Shown here in pieces: positions 30,367-37,845 of a DNA stretch of 45,725 nucleotides. The stretch's first letter is position 1. Each line of letters begins with the position of its first letter. Below the pieces are notes generated by a model that was not told where the DNA came from, ran no database searches, and worked only from the letters and a program-made list of their open reading frames with translations. The DNA lies in IMG/VR virus record IMGVR_UViG_3300034094_000190, positions 1 through 45,725 of that record. The stretch is one strand, 5' to 3'. The DNA comes from a virus. Position numbers and translations under genes: made by a program.

Positions 30367-31857
30367 ATGAATATTTCAACAGAAAATCACCTCAAAGTTG
30401 TATCAAACCCTAAAAATAATAGCAATCAAAATTATTATTTTGGTTCACCAACACAGCATAATTTTATTATTGAAACTGAAGAAAAAATATTATGTTCTCT
30501 AATAGTTGATGGTGAAAAAAGTTATATTCCAATAACAAATATATTAAATGAAGATTGTTTTTTTAGTAGCTCTAATAAAAAAATATTTAAAGCCTGTGTT
30601 GCCATAAAGGAATCTGGAGAAAGGTTAAATTATCAAAATATTAGAGAATATTTAATCAACGATTCAAGTTTTTCCTCTGTTGGTGGCAATGAAAAAATAA
30701 AAAGTCTATTAAGTCATATCCCAAACATCACAAATATAGAAAGTATTGCTAATATTTTATTAAAAAAACACGCTAGAAGGTTGCTAGAACAAGAGGGTAA
30801 TGATATTGTTAAACAATCAAGAATGGATTTTAATAAAGATGTTGATGATATTATTTTTGAAGCAGAGGGGAGATTGTTAGAAATTAAAGAGTTGGTAAAA
30901 AAAGCAAAAGAGCAAGAAAAATCTTGTCTATGGAAAGATATAGCTTTAGAGTTTACGATTGAAGCTGGTGATGAAATTGATAATATTGCTTCAGGCAATA
31001 AGATTTTAGGTTATCACTCTGGATTGTATGATTTAGATGATGCAGTAGGAAGTTTTCAACCAGGTGATTTTATAATATTTGGTGGCCCCTCTGGTATAGG
31101 AAAAACCGCTTTTGGTTGTAGTCTATTATATAAATTTGGTAAGCAAGAAATACCAACTCTGTTTTTATCAGGTGAAATGCCAGAAAAACAAATAGCAGGA
31201 AGGATTTTTGCAACAGATAATAGTATAAATTCTCGATTACTTACCCGTGAAAGACATAAATTGACATATCAAAATCTTGAAACTTTATATAAGTCATCGA
31301 GCGACACTGAAGATTACACTATAGCCATAAAAGGTTGTAATCCTGGTATCTCAGAAATTAAAAATAATATAATTAATGCAGAAAAACAAGCAACAGAAAG
31401 TAGGATGAAAAATTTTGATGGTAAGTTTAAAATAATATTTCTTGACTATCTTCAGTTGTTAGCAGAGAGTAATTCTAAATCTGATAATCGTTCTTCAGAA
31501 ATTGACAAATTGGCTCAGTGGTGTAAACAATATGCTCGTGATAATAATTGTGTGATGATTGCGTTGGCACAAGTCAGTGATGAATGTTTAACGCGGTCAA
31601 CTGATAAAGTACCTGGGTTGAGTGATATCGGTTGGTGCAAAACAGCTAAAAATCATGCTGATTACCTGGCAATGTTATGGACTGATTATTTTAATAGTGT
31701 GAATACTCCCAATAAATTAGATGATTTACCAGACCAAGAAATTTTACAAATATATTTTCGTAAATCTCGACATACTGGTTTTTTAGGTATGGTTCCATTA
31801 TTGTTAACTCGTTCTATTTGCCAAGTGAAATCGGTTGTTAAACCTAAAAATTATTAA
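30367..31857 (+). CDS. dnaB: replicative DNA helicase (DnaB family)
   Basis: 496 residues. N-terminal helical domain ~35-130 (EEKILCSLIVDGEKSYIP ...). RecA-like C-terminal domain: Walker A GGPSGIGKT at 239-247, LFLSGEMPEKQIAGRI following, Walker B in IIFLDYLQLL, and a later ALAQVSDE segment. All core motifs are intact. It unwinds the fork and binds the primase encoded at 6390. The leader contains a TATAAA-like box with no good -35. Confidence 0.95.
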   Translation: MNISTENHLKVVSNPKNNSNQNYYFGSPTQHNFIIETEEKILCSLIVDGEKSYIPITNILNEDCFFSSSNKKIFKACVAIKESGERLNYQNIREYLINDSSFSSVGGNEKIKSLLSHIPNITNIESIANILLKKHARRLLEQEGNDIVKQSRMDFNKDVDDIIFEAEGRLLEIKELVKKAKEQEKSCLWKDIALEFTIEAGDEIDNIASGNKILGYHSGLYDLDDAVGSFQPGDFIIFGGPSGIGKTAFGCSLLYKFGKQEIPTLFLSGEMPEKQIAGRIFATDNSINSRLLTRERHKLTYQNLETLYKSSSDTEDYTIAIKGCNPGISEIKNNIINAEKQATESRMKNFDGKFKIIFLDYLQLLAESNSKSDNRSSEIDKLAQWCKQYARDNNCVMIALAQVSDECLTRSTDKVPGLSDIGWCKTAKNHADYLAMLWTDYFNSVNTPNKLDDLPDQEILQIYFRKSRHTGFLGMVPLLLTRSICQVKSVVKPKNY

Positions 31858-31869
31858 TTTTAGATATGC

Positions 31870-31898
31870 TTGTTAATTGTTGACAACTGTGTTATAAT
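31870..31898 (+). promoter_or_regulatory. sigma-70-type promoter for the polymerase gene
   Basis: TTGTTA (31870-31875), 17-base spacer containing TTGACA, TATAAT (31893-31898). Located between dnaB and the polymerase gene at 31935. Confidence 0.75.
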
Positions 31899-31934
31899 TA
31901 AGATTGACAAGCAAAACAAATAGTATTTAAAACA

Positions 31935-33998
31935 ATGAAAACAAAACAAAAAGCTAAAGTTATAGTCCCATTGTCTGATGATAAATATAATGTCATCCAA
32001 AACTTTTTAGTTTTAGATAAAAATGAAAATAGTTATAAATTAATACATGAGGATTTATTAGGTATTGATAATGTTGAACAATGGGTAGATAAGTCAAAGG
32101 TTATAATTCAACCTATTGATGGTGATGTCAAAGCTGATGATAATAGAAAAGTGTGTAAGATTGTTGATGGTAATGTGATTGTTGATGAAAATAAATTAAA
32201 AATATTTGACAGAACATCAAAACTAATCCCTGATTGGAAGCCAACAAAAACATTAAAACCGTTTAAAGATGTTTATAAAACATATATTGATATTGAAACA
32301 TTAGGACTTGACCCTGAAAAAGATAGGATTATTTATATTGGTTTAAAATGTTCTATCACTGGTAAATATTTTTTAATAACTGATAAAGATGAAAAAAAAT
32401 TATTAGAAAAATTTGTTAAATGGTTAAAAAATAATAAACCTGAAATTTTATCAGGTTACAACTCTCTACAATTTGATATTCCATTTATAATCAAAAGGTG
32501 TGAAATATTGGGTGTAAAGCAACCATTTAAAACTTCTGATTATCGGATTACAGTAAAAACAGCGCAAGTCTTTGGTGAAGCAATATCTTTTCAATCATGT
32601 TACCTATATGGTGTTGACTTGATTGACATTTACCATCAAGTATTGATTTTAGATAATGTTAAACGAGTTTTAACTTCACACACTCTTAAACAATCAGTAA
32701 TCCAAATGGGGTTACGAAAAGAGCAAAGATTAGAATTAGATTACAAAGAGATTCAGGAGTGTTGGAAAAATGGTGATTTAGAGAAAATTGAGGAGTATTT
32801 AAAATATGATTTAGATGATACTGAGTTATTGACTGATTTCTTATTACCTTCTGTTTACTATCAGCAATTGTTTGTACCGGGTATGAATGTCCAAAAACTT
32901 GCCACAACTGGAAATGGTACTAAATGGCAGGCTGTGTTAGAAGATTTATATCCTGAGATTGGTAAAGGTGTAATTGAATCAGACCCTAAATGTAAATATG
33001 TTGGTGGTTATACCGTAGGTTATTCAGGGTTACATCGCAACACTTCAAAAGTTGACGTTAGCTCCCTCTACCCTTCAATAATGTTAGTTTATGGCATAAC
33101 ATCATATAAAGATAAAGATTATAAATTACTAGGAATAATTAAATATTTACTAGAGGAAAGATTGAGATTAAAAGGTATTGCAAAAACCGACCCTGAAGCA
33201 AATCAAATGCAAGGAGCATTAAAAGTATTACTCAACAGTGCCTATGGTTCACTGTCTACAAATGGTATAGCTTTTAATGATTATATTGCTGCTGCGTTGG
33301 TAACAGCTTATGGTAGAAGGATTGCAAAATTGATGGTTGATTGTATTGAAAAAGAGGATGGTAAAATTGTTGAAGTTGATACTGACGGTGTGATGTTTAG
33401 TTGTTTGTCAGGTAAAAATCAAAAAATATTTGAATTTGTGCGTGACAATTTACCTACGGGTATTGGAATGGAACATGAGTGGCAAGCAAAAGCATTGTAC
33501 ATTCCATCTGTCGATAATGATTTGGAAATAGGACTTCGTAAAAATTATATAATTTTTCATCAAAACGGAAAAGTTAAAGCTACGGGTAAATTTAGAAAAA
33601 GAGATATTTGTAAATTAGAACAAAACTTTGTGATTGATTATCTAAAAAATTATCTTGAATCTCCAGATGATGCTGAAAAATATTTTAAAGATAATTTAGA
33701 TTTGATAATCTCTGGTAATTATGACATTGAAAAATTGACAATTAGAAGAAAAATAAGAAAACGTGAGATTGAACTTTTAAAATTGGGTAAAACCGGAGAT
33801 GTTATCAGTTTTTATGAGACTGATAAGGGTAAGGGTGTTGAGGGAGAGTATTCAATATCTTACTATCAAGATAAGATTAAAGAGTTGCGAAATGAAATTT
33901 TGACTGTTATTGACACTGATTTATTGTCAAAAAGTCAATCAATCGTTGATGATTCATTTATCGATAACAACACTGTCCAATTATCTTTATTTTCATAA
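31935..33998 (+). CDS. polB: family B DNA polymerase with 3'-5' exonuclease
   Basis: 687 residues. Exonuclease motifs: Exo I YIDIET (D119, E121), Exo II GYNSLQFD (N176, D181), Exo III YLKYDLDDTELL (Y288, D292). Polymerase motifs: A KVDVSSLYPSIM (D374), B KVLLNSAYGSL (K430-Y437), C VDTDGVM (D482, D484). All catalytic residues are present. Shorter than most cellular PolB. It is the likely replicative enzyme; a family B polymerase differs from the family A enzymes of many cyanophages. Confidence 0.95.
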   Translation: MKTKQKAKVIVPLSDDKYNVIQNFLVLDKNENSYKLIHEDLLGIDNVEQWVDKSKVIIQPIDGDVKADDNRKVCKIVDGNVIVDENKLKIFDRTSKLIPDWKPTKTLKPFKDVYKTYIDIETLGLDPEKDRIIYIGLKCSITGKYFLITDKDEKKLLEKFVKWLKNNKPEILSGYNSLQFDIPFIIKRCEILGVKQPFKTSDYRITVKTAQVFGEAISFQSCYLYGVDLIDIYHQVLILDNVKRVLTSHTLKQSVIQMGLRKEQRLELDYKEIQECWKNGDLEKIEEYLKYDLDDTELLTDFLLPSVYYQQLFVPGMNVQKLATTGNGTKWQAVLEDLYPEIGKGVIESDPKCKYVGGYTVGYSGLHRNTSKVDVSSLYPSIMLVYGITSYKDKDYKLLGIIKYLLEERLRLKGIAKTDPEANQMQGALKVLLNSAYGSLSTNGIAFNDYIAAALVTAYGRRIAKLMVDCIEKEDGKIVEVDTDGVMFSCLSGKNQKIFEFVRDNLPTGIGMEHEWQAKALYIPSVDNDLEIGLRKNYIIFHQNGKVKATGKFRKRDICKLEQNFVIDYLKNYLESPDDAEKYFKDNLDLIISGNYDIEKLTIRRKIRKREIELLKLGKTGDVISFYETDKGKGVEGEYSISYYQDKIKELRNEILTVIDTDLLSKSQSIVDDSFIDNNTVQLSLFS

Positions 33999-34011
33999 AA
34001 AGGTTAAAATA

Positions 34012-34215
34012 ATGATTGAACCACATACAGGATTAAGTTTAAGAGTTTTAGCTGAACTCAAAATAGATGACCCTGTGGTTGTCCCAAATTTGCCACATCT
34101 GATGATTGTCGCAACTAAAAATGTTGATAAATACAAAAATCATAATGATGTGGGTTATGCTATTGAATTGTCACAAATCCCTGATAGGTTTTTCATTATT
34201 TATAAAAAAGATTGA
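34012..34215 (+). CDS. hypothetical protein, 67 aa
   Basis: Start at ATG 34012 after AAAAGG; a longer frame reaching into the polymerase gene is not needed. Small soluble protein, central VVVPNLPHLMIVATKN strand-rich segment. No family recognised. Its last codons overlap the next promoter. Confidence 0.6.
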   Translation: MIEPHTGLSLRVLAELKIDDPVVVPNLPHLMIVATKNVDKYKNHNDVGYAIELSQIPDRFFIIYKKD

Positions 34216-34239
34216 CAATTATAATACTTATGTTAAAAT
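34212..34239 (+). promoter_or_regulatory. sigma-70-type promoter
   Basis: TTGACA (34212-34217), 16-base spacer, TAAAAT (34234-34239). It overlaps the end of the 34012 gene and drives the small genes leading to thyX. Confidence 0.7.
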
Positions 34240-34251
34240 CAAGAAAATGAT

Positions 34252-34434
34252 TTGGTATCGATTGTGAATAAAACAAGTGAGTTAAATCTTACCCTTGAGC
34301 AAAGATTAAAACTTAGATTGTTGACTGATGATGTCATGAAATTGACGTTACCAGAAGCACAAGACTATTTGATTCAGTTGATGACACAAAACATGGTAAA
34401 AGATAACCTTTTAAAACAATGGATTAAAAATTAA
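34252..34434 (+). CDS. hypothetical helical protein, 60 aa (non-ATG start)
   Basis: Start is TTG 34252 or GTG 34264; both follow the promoter by a short leader with AAGAAAA. Helical, containing LTLEQRLKLRLLTDDVMKL and LPEAQDYLIQLMTQNM. Related in pattern (LT-EQ-R-L...L...A-Q-YL-QLL) to the next product, so the two may be old duplicates. The next start overlaps its stop (TAATG). Confidence 0.6.
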   Translation: MVSIVNKTSELNLTLEQRLKLRLLTDDVMKLTLPEAQDYLIQLMTQNMVKDNLLKQWIKN

Positions 34435-34637
34435 TGGATGATATTCAAGAATTTCAAGATATTGATGAATGTTTGACTCTGACAACAGAACAAGAGTTTA
34501 GATTGGCTGTTGCCAAAGAAGAAATCAAAGGATATCCCTCTAAGGATTTACAAGAACAATATTTATTATTATATAGATTGTTCTTAATGAAATCAAATAT
34601 TTTAGAATGTTTATTAGGTAACAAAAATGTTAAATAA
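34434..34637 (+). CDS. hypothetical helical protein, 67 aa
   Basis: ATG in a TAATG overlap. Sequence LTLTTEQEFRLAVAKEEIKG ... LQEQYLLLYRLFLMKSNIL parallels the upstream product, suggesting a duplicated small helical family. Overlaps the next gene by 11 bases. Confidence 0.65.
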   Translation: MDDIQEFQDIDECLTLTTEQEFRLAVAKEEIKGYPSKDLQEQYLLLYRLFLMKSNILECLLGNKNVK

Positions 34638-35040
34638 AGATGAAAAAGATAGAGAGTTTTTTGAATCTGTTAAAAAACTTGAAGCAAAAGAGGATTTGTT
34701 GTTAAAAGTTAAAAATCCAAATAGCGATGATGAATATGCTGATTACATCAAATCGTTAGATTCAATCAAATTAATTACACCGCTTGATGAAAGTGTAATA
34801 AAAAACATCAAACCTAATTACTATAAATTAGATGGTTGTAAAGAGGTTTGGGATATTGAAGAAAAAATCTTAGAGCATTCTGAGATTTTTCAAAATCATC
34901 CGATGATTTTTAAACTTTGGTCTTCTGCTTTTGAATATTTTTTCAGATGCGGAGTCAAAGGTGATATCATAAAAGATATCAAAAAAGCTATCACATATTT
35001 AGAAAAAATGCTTGAGTTATTAGAGAAAGATAATGGATAA
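34627..35040 (+). CDS. hypothetical protein, 137 aa
   Basis: Start ATG 34627 within the end of the previous gene. Charged helical protein; a Trp-containing segment at ~75-110 (CKEVWDIEEKILEHSEIF). No family recognised. Overlaps thyX by 8 bases, so co-translated with it. Confidence 0.65.
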   Translation: MLNKDEKDREFFESVKKLEAKEDLLLKVKNPNSDDEYADYIKSLDSIKLITPLDESVIKNIKPNYYKLDGCKEVWDIEEKILEHSEIFQNHPMIFKLWSSAFEYFFRCGVKGDIIKDIKKAITYLEKMLELLEKDNG

Positions 35041-35752
35041 ATTTAGAGTTGATGTAATCAGATGTACACCAAATCCTCAGCAAGTTATTTATCTTGCATT
35101 ACACCAATGTTATAGCGAAAACTATGTGTTTGAAAACATTGGAAAAACACCGTCAGAAAAAGAGTGTGGTGAGATAGCAGTAAAAAGATTGTTAGCTGGC
35201 GATAGAGGTCATTGGAGTTGTACAGAAACAGCTTACATAGTATTTAACGTTGGCTATTTTCCTCACAGTGTAATGCAGCAAGCAACACGACATAGATTAA
35301 TTTCTTTTAGCGTAGAGTCGATGCGTTATTCAGGTCAAAGGATAATTGATGTTATTGAAGGTAAACGTGATTTAGAGGATGTGTTTTACTTGCGTCCTAT
35401 TGGAGAATACTCTGACCGCCAAGGGGATAAATATTACTATTCACCTGAGCAAAGACGATTACACTGGGATTACTGTTTAGAAGCCTGTGAACTTTACAAA
35501 GATAACATTGAATCAGGAATGTCAGAGGAACACGCTAGAGGGATGATTCCGTTTGATTTTAGACAACATTTTGTTATGAGTTGTAACCTACGTTCACTGT
35601 TACATTTTTTAGATATGCGATTTAAAAAAGATGCTCAGATTGAAATACAAAAACTTGCTGATTTGATGTGGAATCACACTCAAGAGTGGGTTCCAGAGAT
35701 TGCAGCTTGGTATGAAAAAAATCGTCTAGGTAAAGCCAGACTTGCACCTTAA
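35033..35752 (+). CDS. thyX: flavin-dependent thymidylate synthase ThyX
   Basis: 239 residues with the ThyX motif RHR-x7-S: R86-H-R88 ... S96 followed by RY, in ATRHRLISFSVESMRYS. EHARGMIPFDFRQHF further on fits the C-terminal active-site part. Uses FAD and NADPH to make dTMP from dUMP; with the dUTPase encoded at 36661 it forms a thymidylate supply line for element replication. Confidence 0.95.
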   Translation: MDKFRVDVIRCTPNPQQVIYLALHQCYSENYVFENIGKTPSEKECGEIAVKRLLAGDRGHWSCTETAYIVFNVGYFPHSVMQQATRHRLISFSVESMRYSGQRIIDVIEGKRDLEDVFYLRPIGEYSDRQGDKYYYSPEQRRLHWDYCLEACELYKDNIESGMSEEHARGMIPFDFRQHFVMSCNLRSLLHFLDMRFKKDAQIEIQKLADLMWNHTQEWVPEIAAWYEKNRLGKARLAP

Positions 35753-35781
35753 TAATATTAATGTTATTATTAATAAATAAT

Positions 35782-35826
35782 GCACTCTTGGCTGATTGGG
35801 GAAGCGGCAAACTCATAATTTGTTGA
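35782..35826 (+). pseudogene. 5' half of a tRNA(CAU), 3' half missing at this site
   Basis: GCACTCT acceptor strand, TG, a D-arm GCT...AGC with GG in the loop, then anticodon stem GCAAA / TTTGT enclosing CTCATAA (anticodon CAT at 35815-35817). After it no T-arm or acceptor 3' strand follows; instead there is a promoter and inverted repeat. A tRNA 3'-half-like segment is found 760 bases downstream (36598-36622). The intact tRNA at 36476 shares ACTCATAATTTG. Confidence 0.6.
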
Positions 35827-35832
35827 TAAAAA

Positions 35833-35877
35833 TATAATCGAACCCTTATTGACATAATAGAGAGGTTCGATTATAAT
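35833..35877 (+). promoter_or_regulatory. consensus promoter inside a 12-bp inverted repeat
   Basis: TTGACA (35849-35854), 17-base spacer, TATAAT (35872-35877). A perfect inverted repeat (TATAATCGAACC 35833-35844 / GGTTCGATTATA 35864-35875) encloses the -35 box and overlaps the -10 box, so it is a good operator candidate. It would drive the HNH gene and possibly the tRNA. Confidence 0.75.
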
Positions 35878-35928
35878 ACTGTTAACACTTAAATAGTAAT
35901 AACAGTATATATCATAAAATCAAAAAGA

Positions 35929-36445
35929 ATATCAAATGATTACATTTTAATATATAAACCAGAGCATCCAAATTCGATGAAAAGCGATAATTGGATTGGT
36001 TATATATATGAACATATTGTTATAGCGGAAAGTGTCATAGGAAGGTATTTAAAAAATAATGAAGTTGTTCATCATCTAAATGGTATTAGAGATGATAATA
36101 AAATTGAAAATTTAATTGTTTTAGAAAGAGGTCAACATATAAAACTACATTTATGGATAAATAGTGGTGCGCCATATAAAGGGATTAATTTAACAACATC
36201 AAATAAGAAACCAAAAAAAAATAAATCATTGTTTGATATGCAATAATATTACACCTTACAACAATGTTAAATATTGTTCAAAAGAATGCAACAATATAAG
36301 CATAAAAAGTAAAATCATGCCAACAAAAGAACAATTAACTTTAGATTTAAAAAACCTAAAAACGTGGGTTTTTGTAGATAAAAAATATAATGTTTCAGAT
36401 AACGCTGTTAGAAAATGGGCTAAAAAATATGGTTTGTCAATCTAA
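35929..36445 (+). pseudogene. HNH endonuclease, frameshifted and without canonical upstream start
   Basis: The N-terminal part ISNDYILIYKPEHPNSMKS is typical for HNH_3-type free-standing endonucleases, but its first codon is ATA (35929); the first ATG (35977) would remove the YKPEHPN strand. The HNH core is intact: EHIVIAES, EVVHHLNGIRDDNKIENL, RGQHIKLH. After a run of nine As (36213-36221) the frame ends at 36246, while the expected zinc-ribbon and HTH tail (CLICNN ... YCSKEC, then NVSDNAVRKWAKKYG) continues in the +1 frame to 36445. One surplus A explains this. Such enzymes are usually selfish homing nucleases; tRNA sequences flank it. Confidence 0.65.
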
Positions 36446-36475
36446 AGAAATTAATGTTATGATATAAAGATTAAT

Positions 36476-36548
36476 GCACCTTTAGCAATCTGGTGAATGC
36501 TCCAAACTCATAATTTGGCTTAGGGGAGTCCGATTCTCCCAAGGTGCA
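36476..36548 (+). tRNA. tRNA with CAU anticodon (Met or, if lysidine-modified, Ile)
   Basis: Full cloverleaf: acceptor GCACCTT / AAGGTGC with discriminator A36548, D-stem GCA / TGC with GG in the loop, anticodon stem CCAAA / TTTGG with loop CTCATAA (anticodon 36509-36511), variable CTTAG, T-stem GGGAG / CTCCC with loop TCCGATT. G1-C72 pairing argues against initiator tRNA. A TATAAA box (36462-36467) lies just upstream. CCA is not encoded. Confidence 0.9.
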
Positions 36549-36570
36549 TCTTTATTTATTGATAACATGA

Positions 36571-36576
36571 TATAAT
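36571..36576 (+). promoter_or_regulatory. -10-like element upstream of dUTPase
   Basis: TATAAT in the context ACATGATATAATG, without a convincing -35 at normal distance. Transcription from it would start close to the tRNA-like hairpin at 36585. Same style as the box before primase. Confidence 0.4.
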
Positions 36577-36584
36577 GTTTTTGT

Positions 36585-36622
36585 TGTACGCATTTAGACT
36601 GGTTTGATTCCAGTAGTGTGCA
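36585..36622 (+). other. tRNA-like acceptor/T-arm segment
   Basis: A T-arm (ACTGG / CCAGT with loop TTTGATT, 36598-36614) is followed by AGTGTGCA. Two readings are possible: TGTACGC (36585-36591) pairs with GTGTGCA (two G-T pairs), giving a minihelix without D and anticodon arms; or AGTGTGC is the 3' acceptor strand of the tRNA half at 35782 (GCACTCT, six of seven pairs). Likely a tRNA remnant; it would be the 5' leader of dUTPase mRNA. Confidence 0.45.
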
Positions 36623-36660
36623 TTGCAAATAAAAACACATTTTTATTTTTGATAAAAACC

Positions 36661-37122
36661 ATGATTTTTGATTTTTCCAACTTAAAATTACAACGTTTAC
36701 ATCCTGATGCAATCATCCCTGAGTATGCAAACTATGGTGATGTAGGGTTAGACCTAACAACTGTTGACAGTGGTGTTTTAAAGCCTGGTGAAAGAGGTTT
36801 ATTTAAGTCTGGATGGGCTATGGAATTAACAAACGATGATTATTGTCTGCAAGTGTTTCCACGTTCAGGTTTAGCTCTTAAACATGGTGTGACCGTTTTA
36901 AATTCACCTGGATTAATTGATTTTAACTATCGAGGTGATATTGGTGTGATTTTAATTAATCACGGTCAGGATGATTTTATAGTTTTTAAAGGAATGCGAG
37001 TGGCACAATTAGTGATATCCAAGGTTTTGAAATTAAACAATATTGGTGATATTGTGGTAGTAGAGGAATTGTCGTCTCCTAGCAGTAGAGGTGAAAATGG
37101 TTTTGGTTCAACAGGAGTTTAA
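36661..37122 (+). CDS. dut: dUTP diphosphatase (trimeric dUTPase)
   Basis: 153 residues from ATG 36661; an upstream in-frame extension to 36604 would run into the tRNA-like sequence. All five motifs are present: YGDVGLDL (1), PRSGLA at 67-72 (2), GLIDFNYRGDIGV with D87 and Y90 (3), RVAQLVI (4), and the C-terminal SSRGENGFGSTG (5). Converts dUTP to dUMP, feeding ThyX and keeping uracil out of DNA. Confidence 0.95.
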   Translation: MIFDFSNLKLQRLHPDAIIPEYANYGDVGLDLTTVDSGVLKPGERGLFKSGWAMELTNDDYCLQVFPRSGLALKHGVTVLNSPGLIDFNYRGDIGVILINHGQDDFIVFKGMRVAQLVISKVLKLNNIGDIVVVEELSSPSSRGENGFGSTGV

Positions 37123-37124
37123 AA

Positions 37125-37274
37125 ATGTCACCAATAAAAACAATATTGATGTGTTTATTTTTTTTATGTTTTTTATATGCAATCCTTGACTGGTTTGCTA
37201 TACCAAAAATTTTAATATCTTGCATCCTAGCTTTTGTTTTTCCTGTTTCCATAGTTATAACTTCTAAAAGTTAA
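37125..37274 (+). CDS. small membrane protein, 49 aa
   Basis: ATG 37125 follows an AGGAG ribosome site inside the end of dut. Two hydrophobic segments (~6-24 LMCLFFLCFLYAILDWF and ~28-46 ILISCILAFVFPVSIVI) with a short turn. Could be a holin-sized protein, but there is no other evidence for lysis genes nearby. Confidence 0.55.
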   Translation: MSPIKTILMCLFFLCFLYAILDWFAIPKILISCILAFVFPVSIVITSKS

Positions 37275-37309
37275 AAACATTTTAAATCAAAAAGGAGAGA
37301 GTTTAGATT

Positions 37310-37843
37310 ATGAAATTTAAAGAAATTCAAGTTGTCAATATTGAGGATATCAAACCATATCCAAAAAATACCAAAAAACATCCACAAACACAAATTGACA
37401 AATTGATTAAACAACTAGCTCAGGGTTTTGACCAACCAATTGTAGTTGATAAAAACTTTGTGATTATCAAAGGTCATGCTAGACATACAGCATCATTACA
37501 GATGGGGCTTAAAGAGGTTCCTGTTATTATTCGTGATGATTTGACTGATGAGCAAGTTAAAGCTGTTAGGATTGCTGATAACAAAATTGCTGAATCTGAA
37601 TGGGAGATTGATATTTTAGTTGAAGAATTAAAAGAGTTACAAGAAAATATCAATCTTCAGGATTTGGGTTTTGATAGTGATGAACTTGAAAAACTTTTAG
37701 GTGATATAACAGATGATGATTATGATATCAGTGACGATTTTGATGATGATGGTAATGTAAAATCATCGTCAACCAAAGAAATTGACACTGATGGTTTTGA
37801 GTTTGAACATACTTGTCCTAAATGTGGGTTTTCTTTTAACTAA
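37310..37843 (+). CDS. ParB/sulfiredoxin-like domain protein, methyltransferase-associated type
   Basis: 177 residues. Residues ~8-100 follow the ParB N-terminal fold: VEDIKPYPKN-like opening (NIEDIKPYPKNTKKHP), QPIVVDKNFVIIKGHARHTAS with G-H-x-R, then VPVIIRDDLTDEQVKAVRIADNK. A central acidic helix region and a C-terminal CPKCGFSF half zinc knuckle follow. In phages such proteins often precede DNA methyltransferases, as here (gap of 2 bases). Strong AAAAGGAGAG ribosome site. Confidence 0.85.
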   Translation: MKFKEIQVVNIEDIKPYPKNTKKHPQTQIDKLIKQLAQGFDQPIVVDKNFVIIKGHARHTASLQMGLKEVPVIIRDDLTDEQVKAVRIADNKIAESEWEIDILVEELKELQENINLQDLGFDSDELEKLLGDITDDDYDISDDFDDDGNVKSSSTKEIDTDGFEFEHTCPKCGFSFN

Positions 37844-37845
37844 TT

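Noticed and set aside
981-35931. Genetic-code change (ATA read as Met or TAA as sense)
   Set aside because: ATA occurs at ordinary Ile positions in the polymerase and helicase genes, and TAA ends most genes in tight operons; only a few small genes are affected, so a global recoding is not supported.
35782-36622. Group I intron inside a tRNA(CAU) gene
   Set aside because: Such introns split the anticodon loop, but the anticodon arm of the 5' half is intact. I could not see the conserved P, Q, R and S core elements, and an intact tRNA lies inside the interval.
36482-36712. Minus-strand frame across the tRNA gene
   Set aside because: It runs through a perfect tRNA and the start of dut; no ribosome site.
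37125-37274. Holin
   Set aside because: Two membrane helices and small size fit, but so do many small membrane proteins here, and no endolysin is present.
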